From contig NC_091674.1 in NCBI RefSeq assembly GCF_042453785.1, forward strand, positions 6,936,001-7,000,000: a stretch of DNA of 64,000 bases, read 5' to 3'. Of the stretch, positions 11,443 through 23,950 are shown piece after piece. The notes beneath the pieces were generated by a model. The model was not told where the DNA came from, ran no database searches, and was given only the letters and a program-made list of their open reading frames with translations. Positions within the stretch are counted from its first letter, which is position 1. Each line of letters begins with the position of its first letter. This stretch comes from Malus domestica (lineage: Eukaryota > Streptophyta > Magnoliopsida > Rosales > Rosaceae). Made by a program: the position numbers and the translations under genes.

Positions 11443-12069
11443 CTCCCCCTTGAGTGTGTAAATACTCAAGGTAGATTCAGCATCATGCAGAAGTTGAGGA
11501 AGTCGACTCGTCGACAATGATTCTAAAGAACAACGCTTATTCTCAATAAGGTACGAACTTGCATAAGTAAATGAGTCTCACTAAAAAACCTTAAGGCTAT
11601 GGCAAAACCTAAGTTGGGACAAAATCCATAGTCTAAGGAAAAATGTGTGAGAAATGCAAAGTCAAAAGAAATGTCTACGAGACGTCATTAGGGATATGAC
11701 TAGCCCAAGGTGGGTGCCTCGTTAAAACCTAGTTAGGTAGCAAAAATCCAGTGGAAAAAATGTTCCTAATCGTAGGGAAAAAGAGTACATTAAGATCAAG
11801 CAAGTATCTTTAGGATGCTCCCCCTGAGTTTGACACAGTTCTAAGGAGAAATAGCAAAGTTACAACTCAGAAAATTTACGCATACCAATACCATGAACAA
11901 GCTTCTGAAACGTCGTCTTCGGTAGTGATTTGGTGAAGAGGTCAGTCAGATTGTCATGTGAACGGATTTGCGTGGCTTCAATCTTCTGATGCTTTTATTG
12001 TTGATGTGAAAAGAAGAACTTCAACGCAATGTGCTTGGTGCTGTCTCTTTTGATATAACCCTTCTTGAG

Positions 12070-14574
12070 TTATTCGATGCATACTGCGCTGTCTTCAAAG
12101 ATCATCGTCGAGACATCAACAGTGGGATAAAGATCGCAGGAGCTTTGAATATGGCCCACTATTGCTATCAACCAAAAACATTCCCAAGTTGCTTCATGTA
12201 AGGCGAGAATTTCAGCATGGTTAGATGAAGTGGCAACTAAGGTCTGTTTAGTTAACCTCCAAGAGATTGTGGTGCCTCCAACCGTAAAGACATAACCCGT
12301 TTGAGAACACGCCTTGTGCGGATCAGATAAGTATCCTGTGTCGACATAACCAACAAGAATCAACCCGAAAAGCAGAAGGTGTGGCATCACTCAAGGATTC
12401 GTAGGGATAGAACAAGCCCAAATCCGTAGTACCCTTAGGGTGCGTTTGTTGCACCGGATTGTCTCGAACTGGACTAGCTTCAAGGATTAAGCTGGACTGG
12501 CTTAGACTAGACTAAGCTAGACTGACTTAGTGAAGCGTTTGGTGCAGTGTCGGACTAAGAAGCAGGATTATAATATTATATTATTTAATCTATATTTATT
12601 AATATTTTAGTTTTAATTTAATATATCAATTAATATTTTTTTCATTACTATATCTTCTTCCCTATTTTCTAGAACCATCTCTCTTCATCATTTTTTCTCT
12701 CCGCCTCTCCCTCCCCATTCCCCTTTTCTCCCATTTTTGTTCCTCCTTTTTTTATTGCAAATCTTCTACCTCTTCACTTCATCTTCTTCGCCTCCTCTGC
12801 ACTTCACATCTTCCTCCTGCCTCTTCACTTCCTCTCACAAAATCACTTGCAAATCTTAAGATCAAAACATAGAGCAAGAAAGAGATTGAAGGAGGTGGGC
12901 TACATGTGTGATTGGCTCAAAGGTGGAGGATAAGGGTTGGATCTGGTTTGGTTTTTCTGGGTGCATGTGTGATTGAAACAACCATGATCATCCCATTGCA
13001 TTTTTTTTTTTTTTTTTTTTTTTGGATTTCCTGGGTTTCTAAGTTTTCTAAGTTCGAATTTTGGGATTTTCTAGGTTATCTGGGTTCGAATTTTTCTGGG
13101 TGCATGTGTGATTGAAACAACCATGATCATCTCGCTGCAAATTTTTTGCATTTTTTTTTTAATTTTGCGAGATCTGGATTTGAAAAGGGTTGTGGGACAC
13201 AAGATAGAAGTAGATTAGAGGAACGAAACAGGGAGGGGTGGCAGTTCGGCCAATTTCGAGGGGCCTCGCGAAGACCCTTCAACAAAGCTTTTAGTCCGAC
13301 TTAGTCTAGGCGAGTCCCATTAAATGTAGTCCCAGCGTGAAACAAACACAGGACTATAGTCTAGTCTAGTCCAGTCCCCTCTAATCCGGTCAAACAATCA
13401 CCTCCTTAAGGTAACGGAAGATGTATTTCACACTAGTCCAATGTCTGCGCGTAGGTGCATTACTATATCTTGCCAAAAGATTAACAGCAAATGAGGTGTC
13501 GGGTCCAGTGCATTAAGCTAAGTACAATAAAGCGCCAATCGCACTTAGATAAGGAATTTTAGGCTCCAAAATCTCTTCATTATCCTCCTTCCGACCGAAA
13601 TGATCTCGTTCTGCATCTAGTGATCGAACAACCATAGGAGTACTCGAAGGCTTCGTTTTATCCTCATTAAAACGGCGCAATACCTTCTGGGTGCAGTTCG
13701 ATGTACTATGATTCCATCTGAACAATGCTCTATCTCGAGACCGAGACAGTATCGAGTCTTACCTAGATCTTTCATCTCAAATTCCGACTTCAGGTGCACG
13801 ACAGTTCTCACAAGCTCTTCAGAAATTATATCACATATTTCCGAATTGTTTCAAACCGTAGAATGAACGCCTCAGCCGAATTGAGAGCGTGTTCCAGGGT
13901 TTGGAAATATTTGAACCAGTCAATGTAAGTCCTTCAGGAACTTTCATATAGATTTCCGTATCAAGATCCCCATAGAAATACGCAGTTACTACGTCCATTA
14001 GCTACATACTCAGTTTGTTGGAAACTATTAAACTAATAAGGTAGTGAAAAGTAATCACATCTATAAAGGGTGAATAAGTTTCATCATAGTTAATCCCAGG
14101 GTGTTGTGAAAAGCCTTGTGCAATAAGACGAGCTTTGTAACTCACAATTTCGTTTTCCTTATTACACTTTCGAACGAAAACCCACTTGTAACCAATAGGC
14201 TTCACATGTGAAAGAGTATGAGCTACAGGTCCAAACACCTTACGTTTCGCAAGTGAATCGTGTTCGATTTGGATTGCTTATTTCCAATTTGACCAATCAG
14301 TTCTACATCGACATTCATCAACGGAACGCGATTCAATGTCATCGCTCAACATGATCTCAGTATCTACTGCAAATGCTAATGCATCGTCGAAAATCATCTC
14401 ATTTCTACGCCACACATCATCTAAGCTAGCATAATAAACCGAAATCTCACAATTCTCGGGAGGAGGATTCATCTCTTTAAGGACGCTTCCATAATCTAGA
14501 ATTTCCTCATGAGTTGGATAGAATGAGTAAGTTATAATCAGATTCACAGTGGGCTCTTCGGGACCTTGTGCCAT
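12070..14574 (-). pseudogene. Copia reverse transcriptase and RNase H remnant
   Basis: Minus-strand pieces include PIGYKWVFVRK and KARLIAQGFSQ (N-terminal RT block, about 14100-14190), then HLKSEFEMKDLGK (about 13750-13810), a TQKVLRRF block (about 13680) and the RNase H segment YLSDPHKACSQTGYVF (about 12280-12330). The sequence between about 13800 and 13860, where the YVDD catalytic box should lie, is missing, so the RT cannot be active. Stops and frameshifts separate the pieces, and a Harbinger-like MITE interrupts the C-terminal part at 12438-13405. Confidence 0.9.
12438..13405. mobile_element. PIF/Harbinger-like MITE nested in the Copia pol region
   Basis: Ends are GGGTGCGTTTGTTGCACCGG and, reverse-complemented, GGAGGTGATTGTTTGACCGG, with 17 of the first 23 bases matching. 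Both sides carry TTA (12435-12437 and 13406-13408), the Harbinger target site. Removing 968 bp plus one TTA makes the Copia reading frame continuous across the site, which confirms the boundaries. No transposase is encoded. The interior is CT-rich with two T-runs. Confidence 0.9.
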
Positions 14575-15078
14575 GGGTTTCCTTTTTCGGGGGTCTGAAT
14601 CCTTTGAACCAAAGGGTCTGCCACGCTTTTGTGTAAGGGCAGATGATTGGCTAGCCGCTGATATACGTGAATCACCAATATTGGCGTCCTAGGCCTCCAG
14701 GAGGGAAGTCCATCATACATTTGGTACATCCATCTTTGTAGGCATATTCATAGCTGGAATATGTGATCTTGTCACGCACGCTAGATAAGTGAAAGCATCT
14801 GGCATGCTCTGAGCTATGCTCTGAAGATCTAATATGCGCTGCACTTCAGTTTCAGACTGAGCGATACAAGGATCTAAATAAGACAAAGTGGGAGTTGTCC
14901 ATGATAATTCACATCGTTCTTCAGGACCGTTAATGTTCTTATCTTCCCCTAACGATGGGAATACTATCTCATAGAAGTGACAATCTATGAAATGAACGGT
15001 AAACAGATCGTTTGTCAAAGGTTCTAAGTAACGAATAATCGAAGGAGAATCATATCTGACATAGATTCTCATCCTTCG

Positions 15079-16173
15079 CTAAGTCCCTATTTTTTTACGT
15101 AAGGGCGGCGAGATCGGCATATATACCGCACAACCAAATATGCGCAGATGCGATATGTCAGGCTTGTATCCGGTAACCAACTGAAATGCACTAAATGGTT
15201 GTGTCGTAACAGGCCTTAGGTGGACCAACTTTGCTGTGTGCAATATTGCATGGCCCCAAGTAGCGATCATGAGCTTGGTACGTATAACCAACAATCTAGC
15301 AATTATTTGTAAGTGCTTAATGAAAGCATGTGCCAGGTCATTCTGGGTGTGAACATGAGGTACAGGATGTTCAACTTCAACCCCAACTGACATGCAATAG
15401 TCATCAAAAGTTTTAGATGGGAATTCTCTAACATTATCCAATCGAATAGATTTGATTGGATAATTAGGGTGGTGAGCCCTGAGCTTGATAACCTGAGTCA
15501 ACAGTTTGGAGAATGCAGCGTTCTTTGTGGACAATAAGCACACGTGTGACCAACGTGTGGAAGCGTCAACCAAAACCATAAAGTATCTAAATGGTCCACA
15601 TGGAAGGTGAATCGGTCCACAAATATCCCCCTAAATCCGTTGTAGAAAAATATGAGGATTTGAACGAATCTTGTCATAAGAAAGCTTAGTAATAAGCTTT
15701 CCCATTGAACATGTTTGACATGCGATCCCTTGGATCGAACCTAAACTTCGAGTTAGTGGATGCCCATATGAAGATTTAAGGATATAGCGCATCGCTATTC
15801 GTCCAAGATGTCCCAAATAATCATGTCAAAGTGTAATTTCGTACACGATCCCAGTAGTAGGGCCGACCATATAGTGGCATTCTATGGGGCGTATGGTTGT
15901 AGTATATAGACCAATCGGGATACGCTTCATCTTCTCTAGAATACACTTATGGCCATATTTGTAGAAAGTTTTGAATAGAAATTCAACTCCGTTTTCTACG
16001 TGGGTTTTAGCTTGGTAATTGTTATCTCTAATGTCCTTGAAACTTAACAACGTTCTTTCGGAACATGGAGAATAAAGGCCCTCAAAAATGGTCAAGATCG
16101 TACCATTAAACAACATTATACATGTCTTACCGTATCCTTCTACCAGGTTGGATGGGCTTGAAAGGGTTGTCAA
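15079..16173 (-). pseudogene. Copia GAG-pre-integrase and integrase remnant
   Basis: The minus-strand frame 15631-15816 begins MGHLGRIAMRYILKSS and has the QTCSMGK zinc-finger-like block. The frame 15079-15579 has VLVDASTRWSHVCLLST, IRLDNVREF and a QNDLAHAF stretch, then LRIFGCAVYMP. In active Copia integrases the third catalytic residue is the Glu of a QNGLAEAF-like motif. Here it is His, so the DDE triad is broken. Frames are separated by stops. Confidence 0.88.
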
Positions 16174-16534
16174 AGTGCATTCTTAGATATGAAGTTAGTG
16201 AAATAGATGCGTTCACCCAAAACTGTATGCGTGGTTGCACTATCTACCAAACAACTAACTTTTCCACTAGTCATACCTAGAATGAAAAATTAATTTGAAT
16301 CTGTCACATGCATAAAAGTTCTAAAAACAAATATGAATTCAAAATAATTTCATTTATTCAAGTATGGTAACTAATTAAAACTTAATATCCAAAAACAAAT
16401 CACCAACAAATAATCCAAACATAAAGGAAAATTGTTTAAAAATCAACCAAAAACAAACGAGGGTTTCGGCCACTAGGTGGAATTCGGCCCTATTGTCTTA
16501 TTTCAACTAAAAAAATAAGTCTATATCTAAGATT

Positions 16535-17513
16535 CTAACCTTCCATAGGGGTGGTATGCTCTTGAAAGTCAGAAACCTCCATCTTTGTAGTCTCCATTTC
16601 GTCCACTTGCACGAAGTTTGATTCAAACTTCGTACGACGAGAATGATATTCATCTACAACCTTCTTAGGAGCTCGGAAAACACGAGACCAATGGTCATTT
16701 GAACCACAGCAATAGCACATGTCCACATCCATGGTTTTAGGTGTTTTGCCTTTATTCTTGAAGTTCGAGGCCTTGTGAGCGAGGTTTGGGCGCTTCTGAG
16801 CTTTGTTTCCTCCCTTGGATAGGCCTTGACTCTGTTGACCTTGGAGGGATGGCTTCTGGCCGCCCCTACCACGTCTCTTTTGGCATGTTGGACGTTGGTT
16901 TGTGCTATAATATGCTTCAGGTACAGCAGTCGCCCCAGTAGGTCGAGCTTAATGATTCTTCATCAACAACTGGTTCTGCTTTTCAGCAAAAAGTAAAGCA
17001 GATATCAAATCCGAGAACTTAGTAAACTTCTGAGATCTATATTGTTGCTACAGGACAATATTAGAAGTAGAGAAGGTCGAAAGGTCTTCTTCAGGAGATC
17101 CTCTTCGGTCAAAGTTTCAATACAAAACTTGAGAAGTGATCGGATTAGACAAATTTCAAAATTATATTCATTCACAGACTTAAAGTCTTGGAAGCCCAAA
17201 TGCTGCCAGTCAAGTCTTGTTTTAGGCAAGAATCTGTCCTTTTGATGATCAAAACGATCAGCCAAAGCGACCATAGTGCACGTGGATCCTCCTCAGCAAG
17301 ATACTCAGTTTGCAGAGCGTCATGGACATGTCTTTGGATGAAGATCATAGCGGTGGCTTTTTCAGCTTCACCAACAGGGTTGTCCGTCTCTTCTTCAATA
17401 ACGGGACACAAGTTCTTTGCAGTGAGGTGGAGCTTCACATCTTGGATCCACTTGAGGTAGTTTCTTCCAGAGACCTCTAAAGCGGTGAAGTTGAGTTTGT
17501 TCAAGTTCAACAT
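16535..17513 (-). pseudogene. Copia GAG remnant with zinc knuckle
   Basis: The frame from 17513 starts MLNLNKLNFTALEVSGRNYL and continues WIQDVKLHL, the N-terminal GAG (UBN2-like) block. Further pieces follow in other frames. The zinc knuckle reads CYCCGSNDHWSRVF, where the last Cys of the usual CX2CX4HX4C is replaced by Val. Nucleocapsid function is therefore probably lost. Confidence 0.85.
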
Positions 17514-19075
17514 GTTCCTATCATAAAATAGATGGACAAGATGTGGTTAGTGTAATGGAGAAAAATCAATCCATTCACATAGGAATAGAACATATAGGTT
17601 CTAATAGACATGTATTGGTTTAATTTTGCATGAAAAACTTCGTGTTTTCATGGGTGATGTTTTTAAATGAAAACTTTAGGTTTTCAAACAAGGCATGTTT
17701 ATAAGAAACTTCACGATTCAAAATAATTATGAACTTCAAGTTCATATATTCATGTAGGTAAACACAAATATATGCAGAAAAATGCAACAAGAATATGCAA
17801 AATATAATTTTAGGTCTATAATTATAATTGAATTAATTATTTGGACTTTAGGCCAAATTAAAGTGTGGGTGAAAAAATATAAAACCCATTGGGTCTAAAA
17901 TAATTAGGCGAATAAAACTTAGGGCCCAAAAGAAAAATAAGCCCACGGGTGGCTTAACAAAATGTGATCTGTGTGACCTAGGCCCAAAAAATTGGGCTGG
18001 GTTTGGTCTTGGGTGGGGCTGCAGGCCCAAACAAAAAGGAAAAGAGGTCGGGCTGCTAAAAGCGAGCCCTCCAAAAAATTGCACATGGCCCGCTTCAAGA
18101 GGGCCAAAAAAATTTGTTTGTTTGTTTTTTTTTTTTTTCACGGGTTAGAGAAAACCAATCAGACTGAGAAAAGGGTTTGCAGTGGGCTTTGGCATACAAA
18201 CCCAAAACCAAGTTTTGGTTTTAGATTGGTCCGAGAAGAACCAAAGCTCAAAAGGCTATGTTGTTGGACCAAAAGAACAGCCCAGCGCGTGCTGGGTATG
18301 CTTTGCCGGGGAAGAACGCCCAAATTAGTTGACGGCGCCGTGTCAGACGGTGTTCCAAGGTCAAGGTAAGCCATGGTTCATCGGAGAACCAAGTGTTTGT
18401 CGGCAGAGATGAGATCTCAACGTCGAGGGAGAGAGAATCGAAGGAATTCAATCGAATTTGAACGAAAAACCTAGAAATTGTTGGTGAAAACAATGGGTTT
18501 TGTCCAATTTACATGACTGCTGGTTATGTTTCGTCGGAAAAATCAACGGGGAAGACCTGGGCTTCAGGCCGTGGGTTGAGACAGGGTACTTTAAACACAT
18601 CGTTTTGGTTCAAGCTTGCGGCCAGGATTCGATTTTTGGGCTGGTGGCCTACACAGTATGGCCCATCGCCATGGATGGAGCAGTGTAGGGCGCGGGTTCG
18701 AAGAACCCTAGTTTTCCCGATTTCAATTTTTTCTTTCTTTTTTTTTCATTTCATTTATTTAATTGCATATTCAAGTAATATTTTAATGCATGTACATATA
18801 TTTGATGCAATTCATGGAAAATATCAAATTCACATAATTCAACAATTATGAATATAATGCATACACAATTTATGTAGAATCTAAAATTTGAAAAACGTAA
18901 AGTTGGGTCATGCATTATGGTGAATGTTATGCTATCAGGGCTGCAAAAATATCGAGATAAAAACCGTTGTTTTGAAAGAACCTAATTGCGTGATGATATG
19001 GATGAACTGGTTTGATGTAGAAAAATTCTTCAACGTCAGATTCCTAAGCGCAGTGGTAGGAACGTGCTAATAACG
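17514..19075 (-). other. Copia 5' leader region
   Basis: About 1.5 kb between GAG and the 5' LTR. It contains the primer-binding region next to the LTR (minus strand CGTTATTAGCACGTTCC) and no supported gene. Short open frames at 17848-18851 lack family signatures. Confidence 0.6.
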
Positions 19076-19332
19076 TGTTGTGGTCTATTTTATCTAACAA
19101 GGTTAAAGGGGGCCGGCGGTAGAGGGAGAGAAATTAAGAGAGATGTGTTTGATGAATTGTAGGTGAATGTGTGTGTTATCCCTCCTATATTGTGCCTTTA
19201 TTTATAGTAGTAAAAGGAGAGAAGATATTCCTTCTTCCCCAAGTAATACAAGTTGTAATAGGAAATAATAATTAGAATCAAATCTAATCTAAGATTTACA
19301 CAATCACACTTAAACTAAGAATGTTTACAACA
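19076..19332 (-). repeat. Copia 5' LTR
   Basis: On the plus strand TGTTGTGGTC...TGTTTACAACA, a perfect TG...CA-type LTR with a short TGTTG/CAACA inverted end. It pairs with 11191-11442. It contains a TTTATTTATAG AT-rich core, usable as a TATA-like element. Confidence 0.9.
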
Positions 19333-20741
19333 CCTCTTTATTTATCGATGAATAATGTCAAGTAAACTAAATTTGTAAATTAAATTTATAAACTAAATAA
19401 TGTGTTACTAATAAAAAATAAGCACGTTAATCAACACTTAATTAATAATCTAATCATCGACTTTCATATTTAATTTTCAAAATTTAGTCTACAAATTTGA
19501 TCTCCCTACAATTGATATGTAAATCCAAAAACTTCTTTGACAATGAGAGTCTATATAATAGGAACAAATATTCAAAATCTACTTGCGCTTAATTATATAT
19601 AGAAAAAGTCCCTCTTAAGAGGAATCCTTTTTATATAATAAGAGCCGTAAATGGCTCCATTGTTAGGGTAACTTCACATTGATGGAAAACATCGACAAAT
19701 TTGAAACCTGTTTAACCATGATTTGATTCACCGTGAACATTTCAATTTCTCGTAGTTAAATGACTAAATGGTTTCTGATATTACTCATGTGCATTAGATG
19801 AATAGAACAAATGCTATTACGAACGTACTGCAACAGCACCAACGGGAAAAGAATATTTTGGTGAGGTAATGAATTCAATCCATTCCCAAACTCAAACGAA
19901 AAAAGAGCATGTCATCCATTCCAAATTACTCGATCATTTCTTATATTCTTCTAGTAAAAGAAAACCAAAAGTTTCCTTACCATGAAAATTTGAGGGCTCA
20001 CTATATTTTACTCCATTCATGCATAGGCGATGTCTAAAATACGACACAATATTTAAATTTCTCACATTGCACCTTTAAGTTATAAATTGCATCAATTTTT
20101 GTTCTTGTCTATTCAATGTTCGATTTTCTAGTAAATTAATGATGTGTCTATTCAATGTTTGATTTTCTATTAAATTAATGATGTGACAGATGTTAAACTT
20201 ATTTTTGAAAAATATAGAAGCAACACTTGAAACCATTAAGATCATCGATTGAGGAGATGCGGAAGCTCCATGATGACTATTTTTGGCCCATACCGGTGCT
20301 AGTGTAGCTTCCTTGTTTTATGATTTTAAAAACCCTAAACCCTCATAAGGTCAAACAACCAAAGAGGCGTAAATGGACATGATTATATATACAGCTTACA
20401 ATGTGAGAAAATGAAACCATGTGGTCCATTCTAAAAAACTATAAACCCTGTACAATGTAGAATATAGTTACAATAATTTCTTAATTAGTTTTTTTTTTTT
20501 TTGGGTAAATTTGACTCGTACATTCTACATAATCAAAATATAAGGCTTGTTTTATGTCTAGCTTTTGAAGTTGATTCGTAAATTGTTATATTCAAGGTAT
20601 GTTAAAGAAAGAAATGGAAATTTTGTCTTCAGCTTAAAAGTAGAAGATTGATTACTCATTAAAAAAACTTATTCCTTCAAATCTCACCAAAATGGTAGAA
20701 GGGATAAGACTTTTTCATGTATAATCACCTTCTAATTGTCA
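19333..20741. other. AT-rich intergenic DNA with a MITE remnant
   Basis: The region 19340-19510 contains AAACTAAATTTGTAAATTAA and, in inverted orientation, AAATTTAGTCTACAAATTTG, resembling the 157-bp MITE family that has a clean copy at 35420. The remainder shows no gene. Confidence 0.4.
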
Positions 20742-20894
20742 CTTAGTACTATGATCTAGTAATATTCCTCTTCACTTATAAGTGGCAAGTCTTAGGTTCG
20801 ATTCTTGCCTAAAGCGAAACATTATTATGGCTAGCCCATTTTGAGGCTTAGCTTACTCTTCTAATCATTTTAGTATAGATAATATCGTTTATAC
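20742..20894 (+). repeat. tRNA-derived SINE copy
   Basis: It contains a box-B-like GGTTCGATTC about 50 bases after a tRNA-like start and ends GATAATATCGTTTATAC. The same arrangement recurs at least five times in this window, in both orientations, which identifies it as a dispersed family. Confidence 0.65.
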
Positions 20895-21482
20895 AAAAAA
20901 AATAAAAAATAAAAAAAGCCTTCTAATTCCTTAAAACAAAAAATCATTTTCATCTACCATTTATGTATACCTAAGTTTTATGAGTTATCAAATTCAATTT
21001 AATTCAAAATACCACTAGGAAATATACTTCCACTTCCTTTTAGATATTAACAAAAAAATAATTAGACAAAAGTGGAAAAGATGAAGGAAAATAGTTTTCC
21101 CACGGGGTGTCTACATCACAATCCAATACTATTTTTTTCTCATAATCATGTATTAGCAGACTGTCCTCATTGTTGGAGTTGTTAGAAGAAAAAAAAATAG
21201 GAGTAAACAATCGCAGGAAAGATGGTGGGGGCGGTCTTGGTGGGCCCCCAGAGACCTACCCACGGCCAAGACTTGAGGTCCACAAATCTCAGCCGTTAGA
21301 TGCTTCCAACTTTCACCCGATTCGGGGTCCCACACCCAAACAATCATACAAAAATTGAACTCAACCATGACACGTGTCTCCAGGTCAACTAACTAAGGTG
21401 CTTCACTGCTTGACATCTGGATTGTTACTAATTATACAAAAGGAAAAAGAAAAGTTACTTTTATAATATAATTTCTGGAAAC

Positions 21483-21636
21483 AAACGATATTATCTACAC
21501 TAAGAGGGTAAGAGAGTAAACTAAGTTTCATAACAGATTAGCAATAATGTGATTCAAATTTGCCTTTAATGAGAATCGAACCTAAGACCTCTCATTTACA
21601 AGTGAATAGAAATATCACTAAACCGTAATACTAGGA
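21483..21636 (-). repeat. tRNA-derived SINE copy
   Basis: Plus strand begins AACGATATTATCTACACTAA and contains GAGAATCGAACCTAAGACCT, the complement of a box B. Closely similar to the copy at 22068. Confidence 0.7.
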
Positions 21637-21675
21637 GTACAATTCCCATAATTTTTGTGAATAGAAAAATAAATT

Positions 21676-21765
21676 ATTATTGGCACTTCAAAAATTTAAT
21701 TGCCCACTCTAAAAATCTAATTGTACACTCCTTTAGGAGTGTGCAATTAGAATTGCTGAGTGCCT
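21676..21765. repeat. Short foldback element
   Basis: CTAATTGTACACTCCT and AGGAGTGTGCAATTAG face each other across a 2-base loop (15 of 16 pairs). Outer copies of the same motif extend the palindrome. Probably a small MITE. Confidence 0.6.
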
Positions 21766-22067
21766 ATTACAATTTCTTTATAAAAACCTTGAGAAGACGA
21801 GATGAAATTTAAAAGGGAAGTACTTTTACGATTTAAAAGATTGGAAGCTAAGACCTCATGTGTATGAATACCATTATACGCAACTCTATTTATTTATTAT
21901 TAGTAATGTAATTCTTTTCTTTTTTTATTTGTTTTTTTATGATATATTTACACTAAAGTATATGAATTAGTTTTGAACTCGTTATTGTCAACAACACAAG
22001 CAATCTTGAAAAATAATATTTTTTTAAAACAAATCTTGAAAAAGAATCTCTTTTTTTTTTTATTAAC

Positions 22068-22220
22068 AAACGATATTATCTACACTAAGGAAAAAGGGGT
22101 GGGCTTAGCCTGACACAATGGACTAGCGATAATGTGGTTCAAATTCGCATTTGGCAAGAATCGAACCTAAGACCTCTCAATTACAAGCGAAGAGGAATAC
22201 CACTAGACCGTAGTACTAAG
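22068..22220 (-). repeat. tRNA-derived SINE copy
   Basis: Plus strand begins AACAAACGATATTATCTACA and ends near CACTAGACCGTAGTACTAAG. The reverse strand carries box-B-like GGTTCGATTCTTGCC. It is the best preserved copy of the family in this window. Confidence 0.7.
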
Positions 22221-22384
22221 TGGCATCTTGAAAAAGAATCTAAGAACCAGAATAGTTGAGGTAGTATGAAGTCAGGACTTTTATGTTTGGCTTTCCTTGT
22301 CAAATATTGTAATTGAACCTCACACATGCTCAATCTAGTTTTAGGATATACTCTGATCATGGGTTGTTGCTGCTGGAGTAAATG

Positions 22385-23480
22385 TTCAAGATGTGGCACA
22401 TTTCACCTCTAAAGGTTTGTTCATGTATGTGCATTTCATATCTATATTTGTGTTACTCTTTGTCTAGTTTGATTGCCTAGTCAGTTTTGTGCACTGACTT
22501 CCAACTGTCTAGGCACACAAATTAAGACAATCTACATCGGCTGACTGATACCTTTTTGTTAGTGGTCAGTTTCTAGCCATTGATCTGTCTAGATCTCTTT
22601 TGCAGCCTACAAGTGTCCTTGGCACAAGTTGGCTGATGGAAATCAGATTTCCTTAGGTATATTTGTTCCCTAATGTTTCAGTTTGTTCTTGGGGGTTTAT
22701 AAATTATTTTTAGAGTGAGAGAGTTGCATTAAAAGCTTTGAACTTGCCTCTTCTCCATTTGTAAAACCCTAACTGTCAAACCTTCTTCATGCATTAAACA
22801 CCAATCATTAGGAAGTAGGTTTGCATTATTTTCATGATCTTGCATTAAGTTTTAAATCTTTATATAGACCTATTTTTATGATTCTCATCAGTTTCTTCCT
22901 TCAAATGTTTGACTAGAGAAACTGAAAGATCATTGAATCCAGATTCACATACTATCATTGTCATATCATTTGCATTGGTTGTGTTGGTTCTCGGTGCCAC
23001 AATGTGATGAGCTCAGGAGGAGCTGCCACTTCGTGAAGACTGAAAGAGTTCATCTCCTGTAAGACAAGGTTGCACAAAGGTAAATCTGCTTTGTAGAGAG
23101 GGATCTAAGAATTGAGCTTGTGTGGCCTTTGTATGAACCTTGTTTACACTAGTGGATTGGACTCAATGGTGAGTCCTTGGTTTTTAACCTAGAGGTGGAT
23201 TTTTTTGGCCAAAAACTTATTGTGTTGATTATTGTTATTCTTGTTCACATATCTTGCTAATTTGCATGTAACTCATTGACTCTAGGGTTTGCAAATAGAT
23301 ATGTGCTTTCAACTAAGTTTAACAAAGTTTAAATGTGCACCGAATTGGACCTTTGTTAACTAGGGTTAAGTTAGTAAACCAAGTATAATTGTTTATTCTT
23401 GGTTTTGGTAAACTAACAAATCTGATCTTAGTTAACTAGTGATACTGACTAGTCAGTCAAGCATATATCGAATTTTAAAT
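22385..23480 (+). repeat. Probable LTR fragment of a Sirevirus-type Copia element
   Basis: The stretch around 23140-23240 (GTGGATTGGACTCAATGGTG followed by AGTCCTTGGTTTTT and a pyrimidine/purine-rich block) resembles the 3' part of large plant Copia (Sirevirus) LTRs. No internal coding region or second LTR was found. It could be a solo or truncated LTR; boundaries are approximate. Confidence 0.35.
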
Positions 23481-23950
23481 TACAGGATATTCTGCCTTAT
23501 ACCAATTTTAGGACGTAAGCGAGAGGGCTCTAAAAATAATTGTTTATATTTTCATTCAATGCTCATTTTTATCATTATATATAAATATACCACAAATATA
23601 TCACTTACATTAAAATTTATCAAATGATTTTCATATTCACAACACTTTTAAAAATATAATTTATCAAACGCTCAACTGCTTTATAGTACAATTGATTATC
23701 CAAAGCACAATAAAAATAGTTTTTTGAAAAAGCATTGCAATCTCAAACTAACCCTTAATATCTTCTCAAAAAAAAAATATAAAGTAATGCTACTATAGAC
23801 TAAATATTGCGTTTACACATACAAATGCGATGATCAATAAATATGTTACCTTCTAGCATTGGTTGGAAAAGAATAGCAAGATCAAGGACACATTTGGTAA
23901 TAACTTGATTATAAATACTTTTGCTCATCAATATTTTTATTAAAAGCATT

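Larger units (their letters stand above)
11191..19332 (-). mobile_element. Decayed Ty1/Copia LTR retrotransposon
   Basis: Two LTRs bound the element, with near-matching 5-bp flanks (CCTTT at 11186-11190, CCTCT at 19333-19337). Next to the 3' LTR (plus-strand 11443-11452) is the polypurine tract, AAGGGGGAG on the minus strand. Read on the minus strand the order is a long leader, GAG with zinc knuckle, GAG-pre-integrase, integrase, reverse transcriptase and RNase H, the order diagnostic of Copia. The coding part is broken by many stops and frameshifts and by a 968-bp MITE insertion, so it is not autonomous. Confidence 0.93.

Noticed and set aside
17848..18851. Several overlapping frames in the Copia leader
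   Set aside because: They lie between the 5' LTR and GAG, overlap on both strands and show no domain.
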